Shown: in pieces, positions 48,137-60,289 of the stretch
Numbering within the stretch: position 1 is the first letter of the stretch
Layout: each line of letters opens with the position of its first letter
From: Owenia fusiformis
Taxonomy: Eukaryota > Annelida > Polychaeta > Sabellida > Oweniidae
NCBI GenBank assembly: GCA_903813345.2
Contig: CAIIXF020000006.1
Coordinates: 35,128,436-35,192,435, forward strand
Direction of reading: 5' to 3'
DNA length: 64,000 nucleotides
The notes under the pieces: model-generated
Databases searched by the model: none
What the model was told of the DNA's origin: nothing
What the model saw: the letters and a program-made list of their open reading frames with translations, nothing else
Program-made: the position numbers and the translations under genes

Positions 48137-51100
48137 CTGCAATAAATACAAGAACCTTTTCAATGAAGCACGCATCAAACTCCCTGACCATCCGAAAAGA
48201 AGTAAATATGAAGAGGCTCCAGAGAGTTATCATCTAACATTAGAGGTTATCAACCTAGTTACTACATGTAAGTTACAGATACACAACATTGGAAACATAT
48301 TTTTGATTGAATACAACTAATCATTTCCAACAATGGATAGAAATATAGTAACTAACTAATAAAAAACTGATAAAAACAAGAAAACTGATAAATAAAACAG
48401 ATAAATAAATAAAAGTGAAAAGTGACTGGAACTATTTTTGCATTTACATTCTGCAGGCGCTTGGAAGAATAATGGCAAAATGGATTCCTACATTTATGGG
48501 AAATGTACTACTGGCGCTGCATTTGCCCCTGTACATCCACATTTACTATCTGATCCATGCATGGTATCTAGTCTTAGAGACTCGAAATAATAGGCCAGGG
48601 CATATCTTGTCATTAACATTTATTCAAGGGAAAATTCTAAATGATATCAGCTAAAGATACGGGTGCTTCCTGGGTAATAAGAGTGTCTGGCTGCCCTGCG
48701 AACACAACAATTACAAGACGGTCACACACTCTTATTACCCAGAGGGCACCTGTGGGGACTGAGGCTTACCAGCGAGTATAGCCAACCGTCTTATTTGTCT
48801 GTTCCCAGACCCACTCCTGTGGGCTGTGTCTATTGACATACGGTAGGGCTGTCCGAGCGCTAGTCCACCAGCCGTTGGGAAGATCCTCTGAAGAAAAGAT
48901 GCTAAAAGGATAACATTTTTTATGAAAAAGGACACTGATATCCGCATTCATTTCAGCATTTCTGAGAAAAGAAACATGGTACACCAGTTTAACTTTAGTA
49001 GTTATAAGTGCCTTTGTTCAATAAGTAAACTCAAATTCCGCAAACATACATAAACAAATAAAGTTCAAGTATGCCAAACCTATATAAAATATTACATTTA
49101 ATTAAACAGGCAATGCGCCTATTTTTGAAAGAAAAGGAACAAAAAATTATTTGAGACATGTCACTCACAGAGTCAATCAAATATGATAAAAACTTTAATT
49201 TGGGATAATACTGAAATGAAAAAAAAATTACTCGCACAGAAAACGGCATTTGAAGTTCAGAGATTGAAAAAAGTGAATTACCACTTTTCAGAAAGTGTAT
49301 GTTTTAAATAACTCTTGGATTGTAAGATGGCGTATGCTTGAAAATCCTATCAAAAACGAATGGATAATCAATGCAAATAACAATGCCATCTTTCTATGGC
49401 ATTGCTAAGAAATTGACACATATAAATTGATAGATCAAAAATATTTTTTCATGATCTAGTGTCAACTCTGATGTGGTCTGTTTGAGCTGTTTTTGGTGTC
49501 AAATGAAAGATCAGGTACTTATAAATCCATTGGAAATACTATGAAGATCAAAAGAGAGACTTCATTTACGCACTTTGTCCCTTTAATCAATAAAATCATT
49601 AAGATAATTACATAACAACCAGAGGGGTTCACGGTTTTGCGGGGGTATTTCAGTAGCAGTTCTTAAAAGTATATGCCTTTGAAGGTCTTGCTTTCCAAAA
49701 TTTGCACGAGATGCGCAACATCGAGTGTTGATTTTAGGAAACAAAGCCTGAAAGGAATGGTCATTTCACAATGCATCGAGTCTTGGGCTTAAATTATTTT
49801 CACACATTGCAAAAAAGCAAAATATTATTTACCATGTCACTATGGACTCTATCAGGTGGAAGAGCCCATGATGTTACTTAATACGAAATCACTAAACTAA
49901 CTTATTTTCAATGAGACTTTTTTGGGTCAAGTTGGCAAATCAATAATTTCAATCTGTATTTGTCACCTTGACAACCATAGTCGAACCATTCAAGGAATGA
50001 CCTTGGGTGCGGTGATTGGTTATATAATGCACTGTAGTTATATGAAATACTGTGATAGGATTGGAGCGAATCGGAGACAACTTGCCTAACTGTGTGAATG
50101 AATAATAATTCCTTTTACACAGTGGGCCAAAGTTTGCTCGGGACCAAGTTTTACGATTTATTTGTTTATTGCATTTTTCGATACGCACTGTTTATGTTTT
50201 ATTTTTTGTAGTAGGTATCATGATCTTAGTTACGTGTACATACATGCTGTACAGCGCATTACTGTGTACTGTGTCGGGTTTTTAGAAATGACCTTTCCAA
50301 TGGTAAATATTGCTTTGGAATATTTTATGAACTTTTTACAATTTTACAATGCAAACATCATGAGAAAATCAGTGAAATTGCAAATTAATTTGTCATTGCT
50401 ATACTGATAAGAACAGTCCCCTCACCTGACGGTTTATCATTTTTTGCCATATGTCGCAGATGCGCCGGTAAAGCATGCGCCAATCCCCTAGCTTTCATAG
50501 CTCTCACGATAGCATCAAAGCGAAATCCGGAAGATTTCTTAACTGCTTTTGGACCTCCCTGTTTTAATTTCTTCGCGGTCTCTGAAATCACAGAGATTCC
50601 AAAAAAGGATTAAAACGCTTTTTTGCAGAACGAGGGCGTTCCATTTACACAGCCTCTCCTGTTTGGTTTGGCGTGAGGTTTTAAGAAATGTACCTCCTGT
50701 TGAGGTGATTATAATAAAACATTAATCTAAACTTTAGATCGCTTTTAATCACTGTTGGATAGCCAAAATACATGATTTTTGTGATGTCCGTAACGACAAT
50801 CCCATAGGACCGTAATTAATCCCAAACGCTGATCAACGGTGGAAGCTATATTGAAGTTACTGAAGATACAATTCAAGAAATCTAGGAGTTTTCAATGTTA
50901 CCAATATTAGATATATATAGAATACAAATAGAATATTGAGTAAAATAGAATAAGTATAATATGTATCTAAATGTCGCATGAAGTATTGCACAATGCAATC
51001 ATAAGAATTTCATCGATGTTGATAAGTTAAAAAAAAAGATCATGGTTGATAATCCATGATTTTTGTATAAAGTAATTGTTCAAAAACAATTTAATAAGTA

Positions 51101-54100
51101 TTCTCAAACTTTTTTGAATGTAGGTTATTGAAAGAAACTTCTAGCAAATTGGTTAGTTGTTTATCAGTAGGCCTTCTTCTAGAACTGGATCACCGCGAGG
51201 AGATCTTCAAAGCTGTATTCAAGCGATCCGGCCGCATCTTTTTTAAGACGTAATAAAATTTGGTCGTATTAAATTCAAGAGTACAAAAAGGCAAGATTTG
51301 AAACTGGGTCAGTTTTGATGTTTTGGCACCTGTTGATGTTAATACTGTCCAAAATCAAATCAAGAACTTAAAGGACTCGGCCGCAGCCATTGATGATATT
51401 AAACCAAAAGTTGTTAAAGTATTACATGATCATATAGCTGATCCTCTTACTTTCATTTATAACCTCTCTATGACCACAGGTATTTTTCCCGAAGAACTTA
51501 AACTTGCTAAAGTTATTCCAATTTTCAAAAAGGGGGAACATGATAAATTCACAAACTATAGACCAATATCTATTTTAAGTGTATTTGCTAAGATGTTTGA
51601 AAAAATAATGCATGACAAAGTATCTACTTTTTTAGAGAAATATGAATTATTGGAGAGGTTAAGCTTTGCATATATAATCGAAACTGAACCTGTACGTATC
51701 ACTCGACCATATACAAATTCATGTAGCCTTCTCATATAAATAGCCGTTCAAATCCAGTGTTTGTTTAGACTACACCATAGCGTGTAATGATTCTATAGTA
51801 TGTCATTGATGCGGTTTTATAGCTGGTTTTCTAATACATATTTTAAACGAGCTCGTTTCGTAAGATTTTTGGCGCTAAATCATGCATGACATACATCATC
51901 GTGTTCAGCAAGAATTCAACTGTACATCGAAATCAAAATTGACAGCATAGTGTTCAATAGACACGAGTAAAATGGTTCCCGTTGACCCAACGTCAAATAT
52001 TCAAATCTCCCGTTCTAAACCCGAAACTCTGAAGCTGAAAGAGTATCTGAAGTAGACTAAGCGCGCATAAAACTATGAGCGCTCGATACATTTCTTTGTT
52101 AATTTTTGTACTTTGCGTTCACGGTTACGTTGTGAAAAACATCGCTAGCTTAACCTCTCCATTGTATTTACACCAGTACGGCTTTCGGAAACATAGATCA
52201 ACTTACATGGCACTCCTAGAATTTATTGAAAATGTCAGACATTCATTAGATAACAAAGAATATTGTATCGGAATATATTTGGATCTATCAAAAGCTTTTG
52301 ATACTGTTAAGCATGCAATATTACTTAAAAATGGAACATTATGGTATAAGAGGAATTGCACTTTCATGGTTTTCATCTTATTTATCAAATCGAAAAATGA
52401 AAACTGAATACTCTAAAAGTTTATCCGAGAAATATTTGTCTGAAGAAGCAATCGTTAACTGTGGAGTACCCCAAGGGTCTGTTCTAGGCCCCCTCCTATT
52501 TATCATATTTGTAAATGATTTCTATCTAGTTTCTGATAAACTCAAACTGGTGATTTATGCGGATGACACTAATATATTATGTAGTGATTCCAATCTTGAT
52601 AATTTGACCACAACCGTAAATTCTGAACTGTGTGACATCAATGATTGGTTGTTGGCCAATAAACTCACTTTAAATGTTAAGAAAACAAAATACATGGTCT
52701 TTGGAAATAAAAGAAATATATCTGTGAACAATGAAATAAAAATTGCAAATTCTAACCTTGAACAAGTAGATGAGATAGGATTCCTGGGAGTAATTATTGA
52801 TTCAAAATTATCTTGGGCTCCCCATATCAATGCTCTTCATAGAAAAGTTTCAAATGTTATAGGAATGTTATATCGAACAAATTATGCTCATACTTTAAAT
52901 TCAAAGATGATAATATATAACTCTCTGATTTTTTCTCATCTTAATTACTGTAATATTTTATGGGGAAATGCTTGTAAGAATCTATTAAATAAACTAATGA
53001 TATTGCAAAAGAAATTTGTTAGATTAATAACAAATTCAGATAGATTAGCTCACACATTCCCAATTTTTCAAGATCTTAAAATACTTAATATTTATCATAT
53101 TCACACAATCCAAACTGTTTCATTCATGAAAAAAGTTATAAGCAAATCTGTACAGTTCCCTTCAAAATTATACGATCACTATTTCAAAACTAGAGAAAAC
53201 ATACATCAACGTATAACTCGATTTGGTCATAACTTAGATATTCCTAAACATAGAACCAGAATTGGTGAAAATTCTATTAAGGTCCATGGTTCATATATAT
53301 GGAATTCCCTCAATGAAGATATTAGAAATAAACCATTAAATTCACTCATATCTCGTTTGAAAATTGACCTCCTGAGTACACAGTAACCAAAACATTTATT
53401 TCATTTCTTTATTGTCTCATATTATTGTATTTGTATATTGTATTTATATTATATTATTGTATTGACCTATGTACCACTTTAAATGTTCACAGTTTATCAT
53501 GTTTATTGTAAATTTAATTATGGGCAGTCATACACCCCCTGGGGTGTCATAGCCTGTATAATGTTGTAATTTTTGTAATGAAAACTGAAATAAATTATTT
53601 TGAAATTGAATTGAATTGATGTGTTCTAATTTTTACGATCAATTTTCAAGGCTTCCCCACCCTTTGTTTAAAACCTATCGCCTAAAACCTATTTAATTTG
53701 CAATTTCACCGTGTTCCCAATTTTCCCGTAATTTTAGGGACTTACTTGTAAACAACTTGAGTTTCTTCGTCAAAAACAAGTCCTCTTGTACACTTTCGAT
53801 AGCGACTAGGTCTGCCCCACTGGCCTGGCATGCCTTGCGGGCGTCATCGTACTTGTATATGAAGTTGCTGAAGAAGTAGCACTTGCTCATACACTGAACG
53901 AAATAAGGTGGGCATCCATCAACGTTCTCGTGGCTCGAGGTTGGGGTATCTAAAAGATTAGAATAAAATTTTTGAATAAAATTGCGCCACACTCATGAAA
54001 CATTTTGTGATTTTCTGAACTAATTGGAAATATTTCCATCATGGAAAATAATAACACTGGATGCAAATTTGAATAAATTAGTTTTAAGCAAAATATGATT

Positions 54101-54841
54101 TAGTTTAATCTTTTAAAAGGGTCGACTGAAATTTCAAAAGTCTGTAATCCCGTTCATAAATTAACCAAAATAATACCATTTAGAATGATCTGTAATCAAT
54201 CATAGTTCTGAAATTATCAAAGAAGTGCTTACTTTCCAATATGATTTTACCACTCTCACATTTTCTCAGTTAAAGTACAAATTCACCCGGGCTTTAATTT
54301 TTCTCTACACGAGCAATCATTTTCAAAGTTCGGCATAAGTTGATTTACATGCAGTCTTGATTGTGCACATTTCAAATCGCTATTTTTAGTAAAACCATTT
54401 TTGAGTAACGATTACATAATTACAGACACTTGACTACATGTAGCTAGCCCCTTTAATTATATTCTTACCATGACCGTGTGCATCCCTCTTACTGATTGTC
54501 ACATCTCGCTTTTTTCTAGACACACGGGGTTGAATTAATTCTTCAAGAGCTTCAACATCCCGTTTCTTCCGCGAAACATGGGCCTCCAGTAGTTCCCCGA
54601 AATCATCTTCGTCTGTCATATCGTACTTGTCCAAAGCATACCCATCAGATGGACCATTGATGACACCGTCCTCTACGAGCATGTTAATCATATCATCATC
54701 GTAGTCTTCTAGGTCACTTACATAGGCTTCTTCATAGGGTTCATCTTGTTTTGGAGTTGCCGTAGTTCGGTTTTCATTGCCTATCGAAACTGCAACACTT
54801 AGGTGAAGTATTGCAAAGTAAAATATCGCCGCTAACTTCAT
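48004..54841 (-). CDS. Secreted C-type lectin with acidic propeptide, four exons
   Basis: Exons 54841-54469, 53949-53746, 48887-48770, 48136-48004: 828 bp, 275 aa, all GT/AG and in phase. Signal peptide (about 1-19, MKLAAIFYFAILHLSVAVS), an acidic propeptide (30-88), then two RKKR sites (91-94, 109-112) inside a short direct repeat. CTLD from C137: GCPPYFVQC, a CQASGADLVAIES helix, GWWTSAR, EWVWEQTNKTVGYTRW, and a C-terminal block with C, W and CEK ending at ISY. Where EPN/QPD is expected it reads HPK, and WND is replaced by WAS, so classical Ca2+-dependent sugar binding looks lost. Inference: a furin-processed extracellular lectin-like protein, perhaps immune or matrix-related. Confidence 0.88.
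48661..48752. repeat. Intronic hairpin, 92 bp
   Basis: CTGGGTAATAAGAGTGT pairs with ACACTCTTATTACCCAG, extended by GGTGC/GCACC outside. It begins 16 bp beyond the lectin exon 3 donor. Confidence 0.75.
48770..48887 (-). CDS. C-type lectin exon 3
   Basis: 118 bp after TTTTCTTCAG, donor GTAAGC. Encodes KDLPNGWWTSARTALP and EWVWEQTNKTVGYTRW, the WIGL-equivalent core of the CTLD. Joins exons 2 and 4 in phase. Confidence 0.85.
49000..51270. other. Lectin intron 2, part without recognised features
   Basis: AT-rich. No exon, TIR element or tandem repeat supported. The open frame at 50385-50591 is basic but unrelated to known families. Confidence 0.45.
51300..53620 (+). mobile_element. LINE B (CR1/jockey-like), truncated and interrupted
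   Basis: RT pieces: KLAKVIPIFKKGEHDKFTNY and YRPISILSVF (51323-51648), QYGFRKHRSTYMALLEFIE to LSKAFDTVKHAI (52170-52325), then after a frameshift near 52330 HYGIRGIALSWF, NCGVPQGSVLGPLLF and the catalytic YADDT, stop 53384-53386. The endonuclease is missing. The 3' end has GAAATTGAATTGAATTGA after an AATAAA. Lies in the lectin intron, antisense to it. Related to LINE A but not identical. Confidence 0.87.
51652..52160. mobile_element. TIR element inserted in LINE B, 509 bp
   Basis: 14-bp inverted ends GGAGAGGTTAAGCT / AGCTTAACCTCTCC flanked by ATT on both sides. Removing it with one ATT restores continuity of the RT frame around the QYGFR motif. No coding capacity. Confidence 0.82.
53746..53949 (-). 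CDS. C-type lectin exon 2
   Basis: 204 bp after ATCTTTTAG, donor GTAAGT. Begins with the split Asp, TPTSSHENVDGCPPYF, and contains the first CTLD cysteines and KACQASGADLVAIESVQED. Confidence 0.87.
54469..54841 (-). CDS. C-type lectin exon 1 (signal and propeptide)
   Basis: ATG at 54841. 124 codons plus one base, donor GTAAGA. Signal peptide, Asp/Glu-rich propeptide and two SRKKRDV repeats. Leaves in phase 1. Confidence 0.85.
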
Positions 54842-54923
54842 TTTCGGATTTCGATTCGAGTAACTTTGAAATTGGATGCTGCAATCGTGAATGTATGTTT
54901 AAGAACAATGGTCTGAGACCAGA

Positions 54924-54931
54924 CTTATATA
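54924..54931 (-). promoter_or_regulatory. Candidate TATA box for the lectin gene
   Basis: TATATAAG on the - strand, 83-90 bp before the start codon, next to a GGTCTGAGACC palindrome (54910-54921). This would give a 5' UTR of about 55 bases. Confidence 0.5.
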
Positions 54932-55683
54932 GAATATTGTTTCGACTTGTAAAGCCAATGTCCTGTTGAAAAGGATAAACTAGATTCCGTGACATAGATC
55001 GTGATTTTTTAATTATAAAACTTGAAAAGTTATTGGTATTTTTATCTGATTTGTCATGTTGTTGCTTTCTCATACGTTTTGGGGCAAAATTGCTACATTT
55101 TACAATAGAGGTTAGAATCTTTGGGACAACGCGGAGACTTGTGTCTGATGTGAATTCCTTAATTCCCGCTACAAACATGCCAATTGTTATCGCAATTGTC
55201 ATCTTGTAATAATAAAGAAAATCTTAGGTTGTTATGGCAAATAAAAACATACACACAACACCATGGTGCTTACTACTTTTGTCATAACGAATGATTATAA
55301 GGGGCGGGTTATATGGGAATGAATAATTTAATACAACAGAAAGAATGATTTTGAAATGGTGGTCCCTTGATTAATGTATCGCACGATTTCAGTTGTTTGC
55401 ACATAAGTAATCACCATCTTAATATGCATGCCTTAAACAGTTCTTGTGAGACTTTCCAAAAAGTAAGTCTTCTGGTAAGAGTATGACAAATCTTTAATTT
55501 GTCTTACATGTCTTATAACAAGGATTAGTAATCTATTAAAACTTAACACGTCGCCGTGTATAGGGAACTCACTGAACGAAATGCCCCCGGGGAACTGCTA
55601 CAACAGAGATTGCGAACACATCGCTCTTCTTTGCGTCAGTGCAATGATAATGATTAGTTATCAGATTGATAACCTATCATCTA

Positions 55684-56246
55684 CACTCCCTTATAAAAGG
55701 TTGGAAACAACAGCTCCACAATACTATATGCCAGAGCCTGTATTAGTAGTGATTACTGAATACCCTTAAGTTCTTAAACTGTAGTTGAAGCTCCCTTTTA
55801 AGATGTAAAATCAAACGAATGCAAATGTTTTGTAATTTTAAATAATTCCATACGTAATACTATTAATAGTCCACCCGTGTAGCTCAGCGGTAGCGCAGGT
55901 ACCTCTTACGCAATAGGTCCCGGATTCGATCCCCGGTTCAGGCAAGACTAAATTTGCTTGTTTGCGTGAAGTACTTCAGGGTGCAGGGTGTTTGACTGAG
56001 TGGTCCGCAACTCGTACAAAAGGCTGTGGTGTGTACTTGTATGTCTATGTATAAGTGCACATAAAAAGAACACATGGCTCCTTCGAGGAGGGGTTTCTGG
56101 GTCTATCTTCCATGTTAATTACGTAAATTACGACCGTATATATACGGGACATACCCAAGGGGTATTGCTCACCTTCATTGGTGGTAAACAAAATACAACA
56201 ATACTATCAAAAGTATGTTAAAGTTGTCAAACTTTTGGAGGGGGTG
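55684..56246. mobile_element. TA-flanked element, 563 bp
   Basis: Ends CACTCCCTTATAAAAGGTTG and its diverged complement ending TTTTGGAGGGGGTG, flanked by TA; the family of 47157. It is longer because a tRNA-like sequence sits inside. Confidence 0.72.
55872..56130 (+). repeat. tRNA-derived SINE-like sequence
   Basis: A-box-like GTAGCTCAGCGGTAGCGC and B-box-like GGATTCGATCCC are spaced as in a tRNA, with an ACCT/AGGT anticodon stem. The anticodon loop is too large and mismatched for a working tRNA. A non-tRNA body follows (GAAGTACTTCAGGGTGCAGG). Confidence 0.6.
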
Positions 56247-57089
56247 TATATACATACCTGATATGCTGATAACGTTTAGTTTCTTACCCAAATCGTGTCA
56301 TCTTTGGCTAACATGGGGTAAGGAGTTTGTATACACTGTCTTTGTATTTTAGCTGTATCCAGATACAAAATGGTACGTATCATATTATAATTCTGTTAAG
56401 GTTTTCATTATTAAATGCACTACTCAAGAGAAACAGAAAAAAACATATTCCGTAGATTGTAGATTGGAATTTGTTATATGAAATTAAACAAAATATTGTA
56501 ACGTATTCGGGATTTTTTCGAAATCATGGATGTTCGCAATACAGTACTGACAAGTTAAACAGACAAACATTTTGGTAAACTACATACTTTCTCAAAAATT
56601 CTTTATACGCTACTAGCCGGGTGTTAAATATAAAATCTTTGACAATTTATCATCGGCATTTTAGCGACGAGTTTATATCTGAATACAGATGTGGCCTAAA
56701 TAAAAGGTTAGTTCCTTACTTGGTGGTACCTTATTAAGACTATACTAAACACGGGGGAAACATGGACTTTGCAACAGGTACCATGATACGATACAAATGT
56801 CATGCGACTATATAGCTTATTGTCTCGGGAATTCAGATTCACTCGCGAATCCCGGTTATATCAAGGGCGGACGAAGGCCTAATACCCGGAACGTTCGCAA
56901 ATTGGCGTTCGGTTTTTTACCGCATCCGGTTTGAATTAGCCATTAACATTGTCTAATGAAGACCAAACAAAAAAGCCCCGGTGGTTCTTGTGCCATGCTC
57001 ACCTACACGGGAATTTTAAAAATGCAAATACAAGTGTATCATTCGTATCACCCACACGGGAAATTTGAAATGTAATTTACGAGTGCATT
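56247..57089. other. Intergenic or 5' intron, no gene seen
   Basis: No family-bearing open frame. The missing 5' exon of the downstream zincin-like gene may lie here or beyond; I could not identify it. Confidence 0.4.
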
Positions 57090-57091
57090 AT

Positions 57092-59945
57092 CCGTAGTTG
57101 TCGTAGTCAACATACTATTATGTAGTTAGTTCAATAAAATACCCGTAGCAGACGTAGATATACATACGGTGGATCCTATGGTGTGTATGTATACCTATAG
57201 ACTCATGTTTTGATGTAGCAAGCGTAGTAGGCGTAGTAAACATACTATGATGTGGTTATTTTCAATAAAAATACCCGTAGCAGACGTACAGATGTATCTA
57301 GGGTGGACCCTAGAGTGTGTATGTATACCTATAGACTTATGTTTTGATGTAGCAAGCGTAGTTGGCGTAGTTCACATACTAGCAGACGTAGACATACCTA
57401 GGGTGGGCCCTACAGTGTGCATGTATACCTATAGACCCCTGTTTTGGTGTAGCAAGCGTAGTTGGCGTAGTCAACATACTATCATGTGGTTATTTGCAAT
57501 AAAATACCCGTAGCAGACGTAGCTATACCTAGGGTGGACCATGACAGTGTGTATGTATACCTAGAGACCAATGTTTTGGTGTAGCAAGCGTAGTTGGCGT
57601 AGTCAACATACTATCATGTGGTTATTTTCAATAAAATACCCGTAGCAGACGTAGCTATACCTAGGGTGGACCATGAGAGTGTGTATGTATACCTATAGAC
57701 CAATGTTTTGGTGTAGCAAGCGTAGTTGGCGTAGTCAACACACTATTATGTGGTTATTTGCAATAAAATACCCGTAGCAGACGTAGCTATACCTAGGGTG
57801 GACCATGACAGTGTGTATGTATACCTATAGACCAATGTTTTGGTGTAGCAAGCGTAGTTGGCGTAGTCAACATACTATCATGTGGTTAGTTTCAATAAAA
57901 TACCCGTAGCAGACGTAGCTATACCTAGGGTGGACCATGACAGTGTGTATGTATACCTATAGACCACTGATTTGGTGTAGCAAGCGTAGTTGGCGTAGTC
58001 AACATACTATCATGTGGTTATTTGCAATAAAATACCCGTAGCAGACGTAGCTATACCTAGGTTGGACCATGACAGTGTGTATGTATACCTAGAGACCAAT
58101 GTTTTGGTGTAGCAAGCGTAGTTGGCGTAGTCAACATACTATCATGTGGTTATTTTCAATAAAATACCCGTAGCAGACGTAGCTATACCTAGGGTGGAGC
58201 ATGACAGTGTGTATGTATACCTATAGACCAATGTTTTGGTGTAGCAAGCGTAGTTGGCGTTGTCAACATACTATGATGTGGTTATGTTCAAAAAATACCC
58301 GTAGCAGACGTAGTTATACCTAGTCTGGACCCTACAGGGTGTATGCTTGTTTTGGTCTCTAGGTATACATACACACTATCATGGTCCACCCTAGGTATAG
58401 CTACGTCTGCTACGGGTATTTTATTGAAAATAACCATATGATAGTATGTTGACTACGCCAACTACGCTGGCTACACCAAAACATTGGTCTATAGGTATAC
58501 ATACACACTGGCATGGTCCACCCTAGGTATAGCTACGTCTGCTACGGGTATTTTATTGAAAATAACCACATGATAGTATGTTGACTACGCCAACTACGCT
58601 TGCTACACCAAAACATTGGTCTATAAGTATACATACACACTCTCATGGTCCACCCTAGGTATAGCTACGTCTGCTACGGGTATTTTATTGAAAATTACCA
58701 TATGATCATTGATAGTATGTTGACTACGCCAACTACGCTGGCTACACCAAAACATTGGTCTATAGGTATACATACACACTGGCATGGTCCACCCTAGGTA
58801 TAGCTACGTCTGCTACGGGTATTTTATTGAAAATAACCACATGATAGTATGTTGACTACGCCAACTACGCTTGCTACACCAAAACATTGGTCTATAGGTA
58901 TACACACACACTGCCATGGTGTACCCTGGGTACAGCTACGTCTGCTACGAGTATTTGATTGAAAATGACCACTTCATAGTATGTACTGTGTTGACTACGC
59001 CAACTACGCCTGATACACTAAAACATGAGTCTATAGGTATACATATACTCTGTAGGGTCACCTTATGTACAACTACGTCTGCTACGGGTATTTAATTGAA
59101 CAAAAACAGTATAGTATGTTTAATACGCCAACTACGCTTGCTACACCCAAACATGAGTCTATAGGTATACCACACACTGCCATGGTGTACCCTGGGTATA
59201 GCTACGTCTGCTACGAGTATTTTATTGAAAATGACCACTTCATAGTATGTACTGTGTTGACTACGCCAACTACGCCTGCTACACCAAAACATGAGTCTAT
59301 AGGTATACACATACACTGTAGGGTCACCCTATGTACAACTACGTCTGCTACGGGTATTTAATTGAACAAAAACAGTATAGTATGTTTACTACGCCAACTA
59401 CGCTTGCTGCACCTAAACATGAGTCTATAGGTATACACACACACTGCCATGGTGTACCCCGGGTACAGCTACGTCTGCTCAGGTACAGCTATGTATACTT
59501 CTACGAGTATTTTATTGAAAATAACCACATCATAGTATGTACTTTGTTGACTACGCCAACTACGCTTGCTACACCAAAACATGAGTCTATAGGTATACAC
59601 ACACACTGTAGGGTTCACACACTGCCATGGTGTACCCTGGGTACAGCTACGTCTGCTACGGATATTTTATTGAAAATGACCACTTCATAGTATGTACTGT
59701 GTTGACTTCGCCAACTACGCCTGCTACACCAAAACATGAGTCTACAGGTATACATACACATTGTAGGGTCACCCTTATGTACTACTACGCTATGTCTGCT
59801 ACGGGCATTTATTTGAAGAAAAACAGTATGGTATGTTTACTACGCCAGCTACGCTTGCTACACGGAAACATGAGTCTGTAGGTATACTCACACACTGTCA
59901 TGGTTCACCCTAGCCTACGCCAACTACGCTTGCTACACCAAAACA
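57092..59945. repeat. 132-bp satellite, reversed at about 58340
   Basis: About ten units in one orientation (marker CCCGTAGCAGACGTAG at 57142, 57274, 57507, 57639, 57771, 57903, 58035, 58167, 58298; mostly 132 bp apart), then eleven or twelve inverted (CTACGTCTGCTACGGG from 58401 to about 59785). Units include TATACCTAGGGTGGACCATG and GTGTAGCAAGCGTAGTTGG. The outer inverted part alternates two variants. Open frames in it (57247, 59065, 59331, 59627) are repeat artefacts. Confidence 0.95.
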
Positions 59946-60241
59946 TGATCAGGGTACATTACGTATGTACGCGTGATTTTACATGTTGGTTGCGCTTTCT
60001 ACACATGTGCGAGCCTACCAAAGCCACATTTGTCTGCATGTTACAGAAATCATCACGAAATATGTTCACCTATCTATGGGATTGTAACATGGGCATGTTA
60101 TATTGATACATGTCAAGTAGGTGATCACCGCACACGTGCCGCCCCGGTTGTCGTGTCGTTTCTGTTACACAACTAAGCCACATGTATTAAATAAGCTCTT
60201 GGTTAAAAATTGCACATTGCAAATTGGTTTTTACTTTATAG

Positions 60242-60289
60242 GTGTAAATGCGACTCTACCACCAAACGATGTTGATGATGGATTCGATG
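60242..60289 (+). CDS. Zincin-like gene, first visible exon
   Basis: 48 bp after TTTATAG, phase 1 in and out. Encodes VNATLPPNDVDDGFD, acidic and short. It needs an upstream exon for a start codon. Confidence 0.6.

Noticed and set aside
50385-50591. Basic 68-aa open frame on the - strand as a lectin exon
   Set aside because: It does not fit the phase between lectin exons 2 and 3, which already join perfectly.
54774-55202. 142-aa open frame upstream of the lectin
   Set aside because: It overlaps the lectin start and its TATA box in another frame and has no domain features.
55872-55946. Functional tRNA gene
   Set aside because: Anticodon loop is oversized and mismatched, and an unrelated body follows; better as a SINE head.
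59065-59881. Thr/Pro-rich open frames as a repetitive secreted protein
   Set aside because: They follow the 132-bp satellite. 132 is divisible by three, so frames stay open by chance; no splice or signal support.
57092-59945. CRISPR-like array
   Set aside because: Whole units are repeated without unique spacers, the orientation flips, and the genome is eukaryotic.
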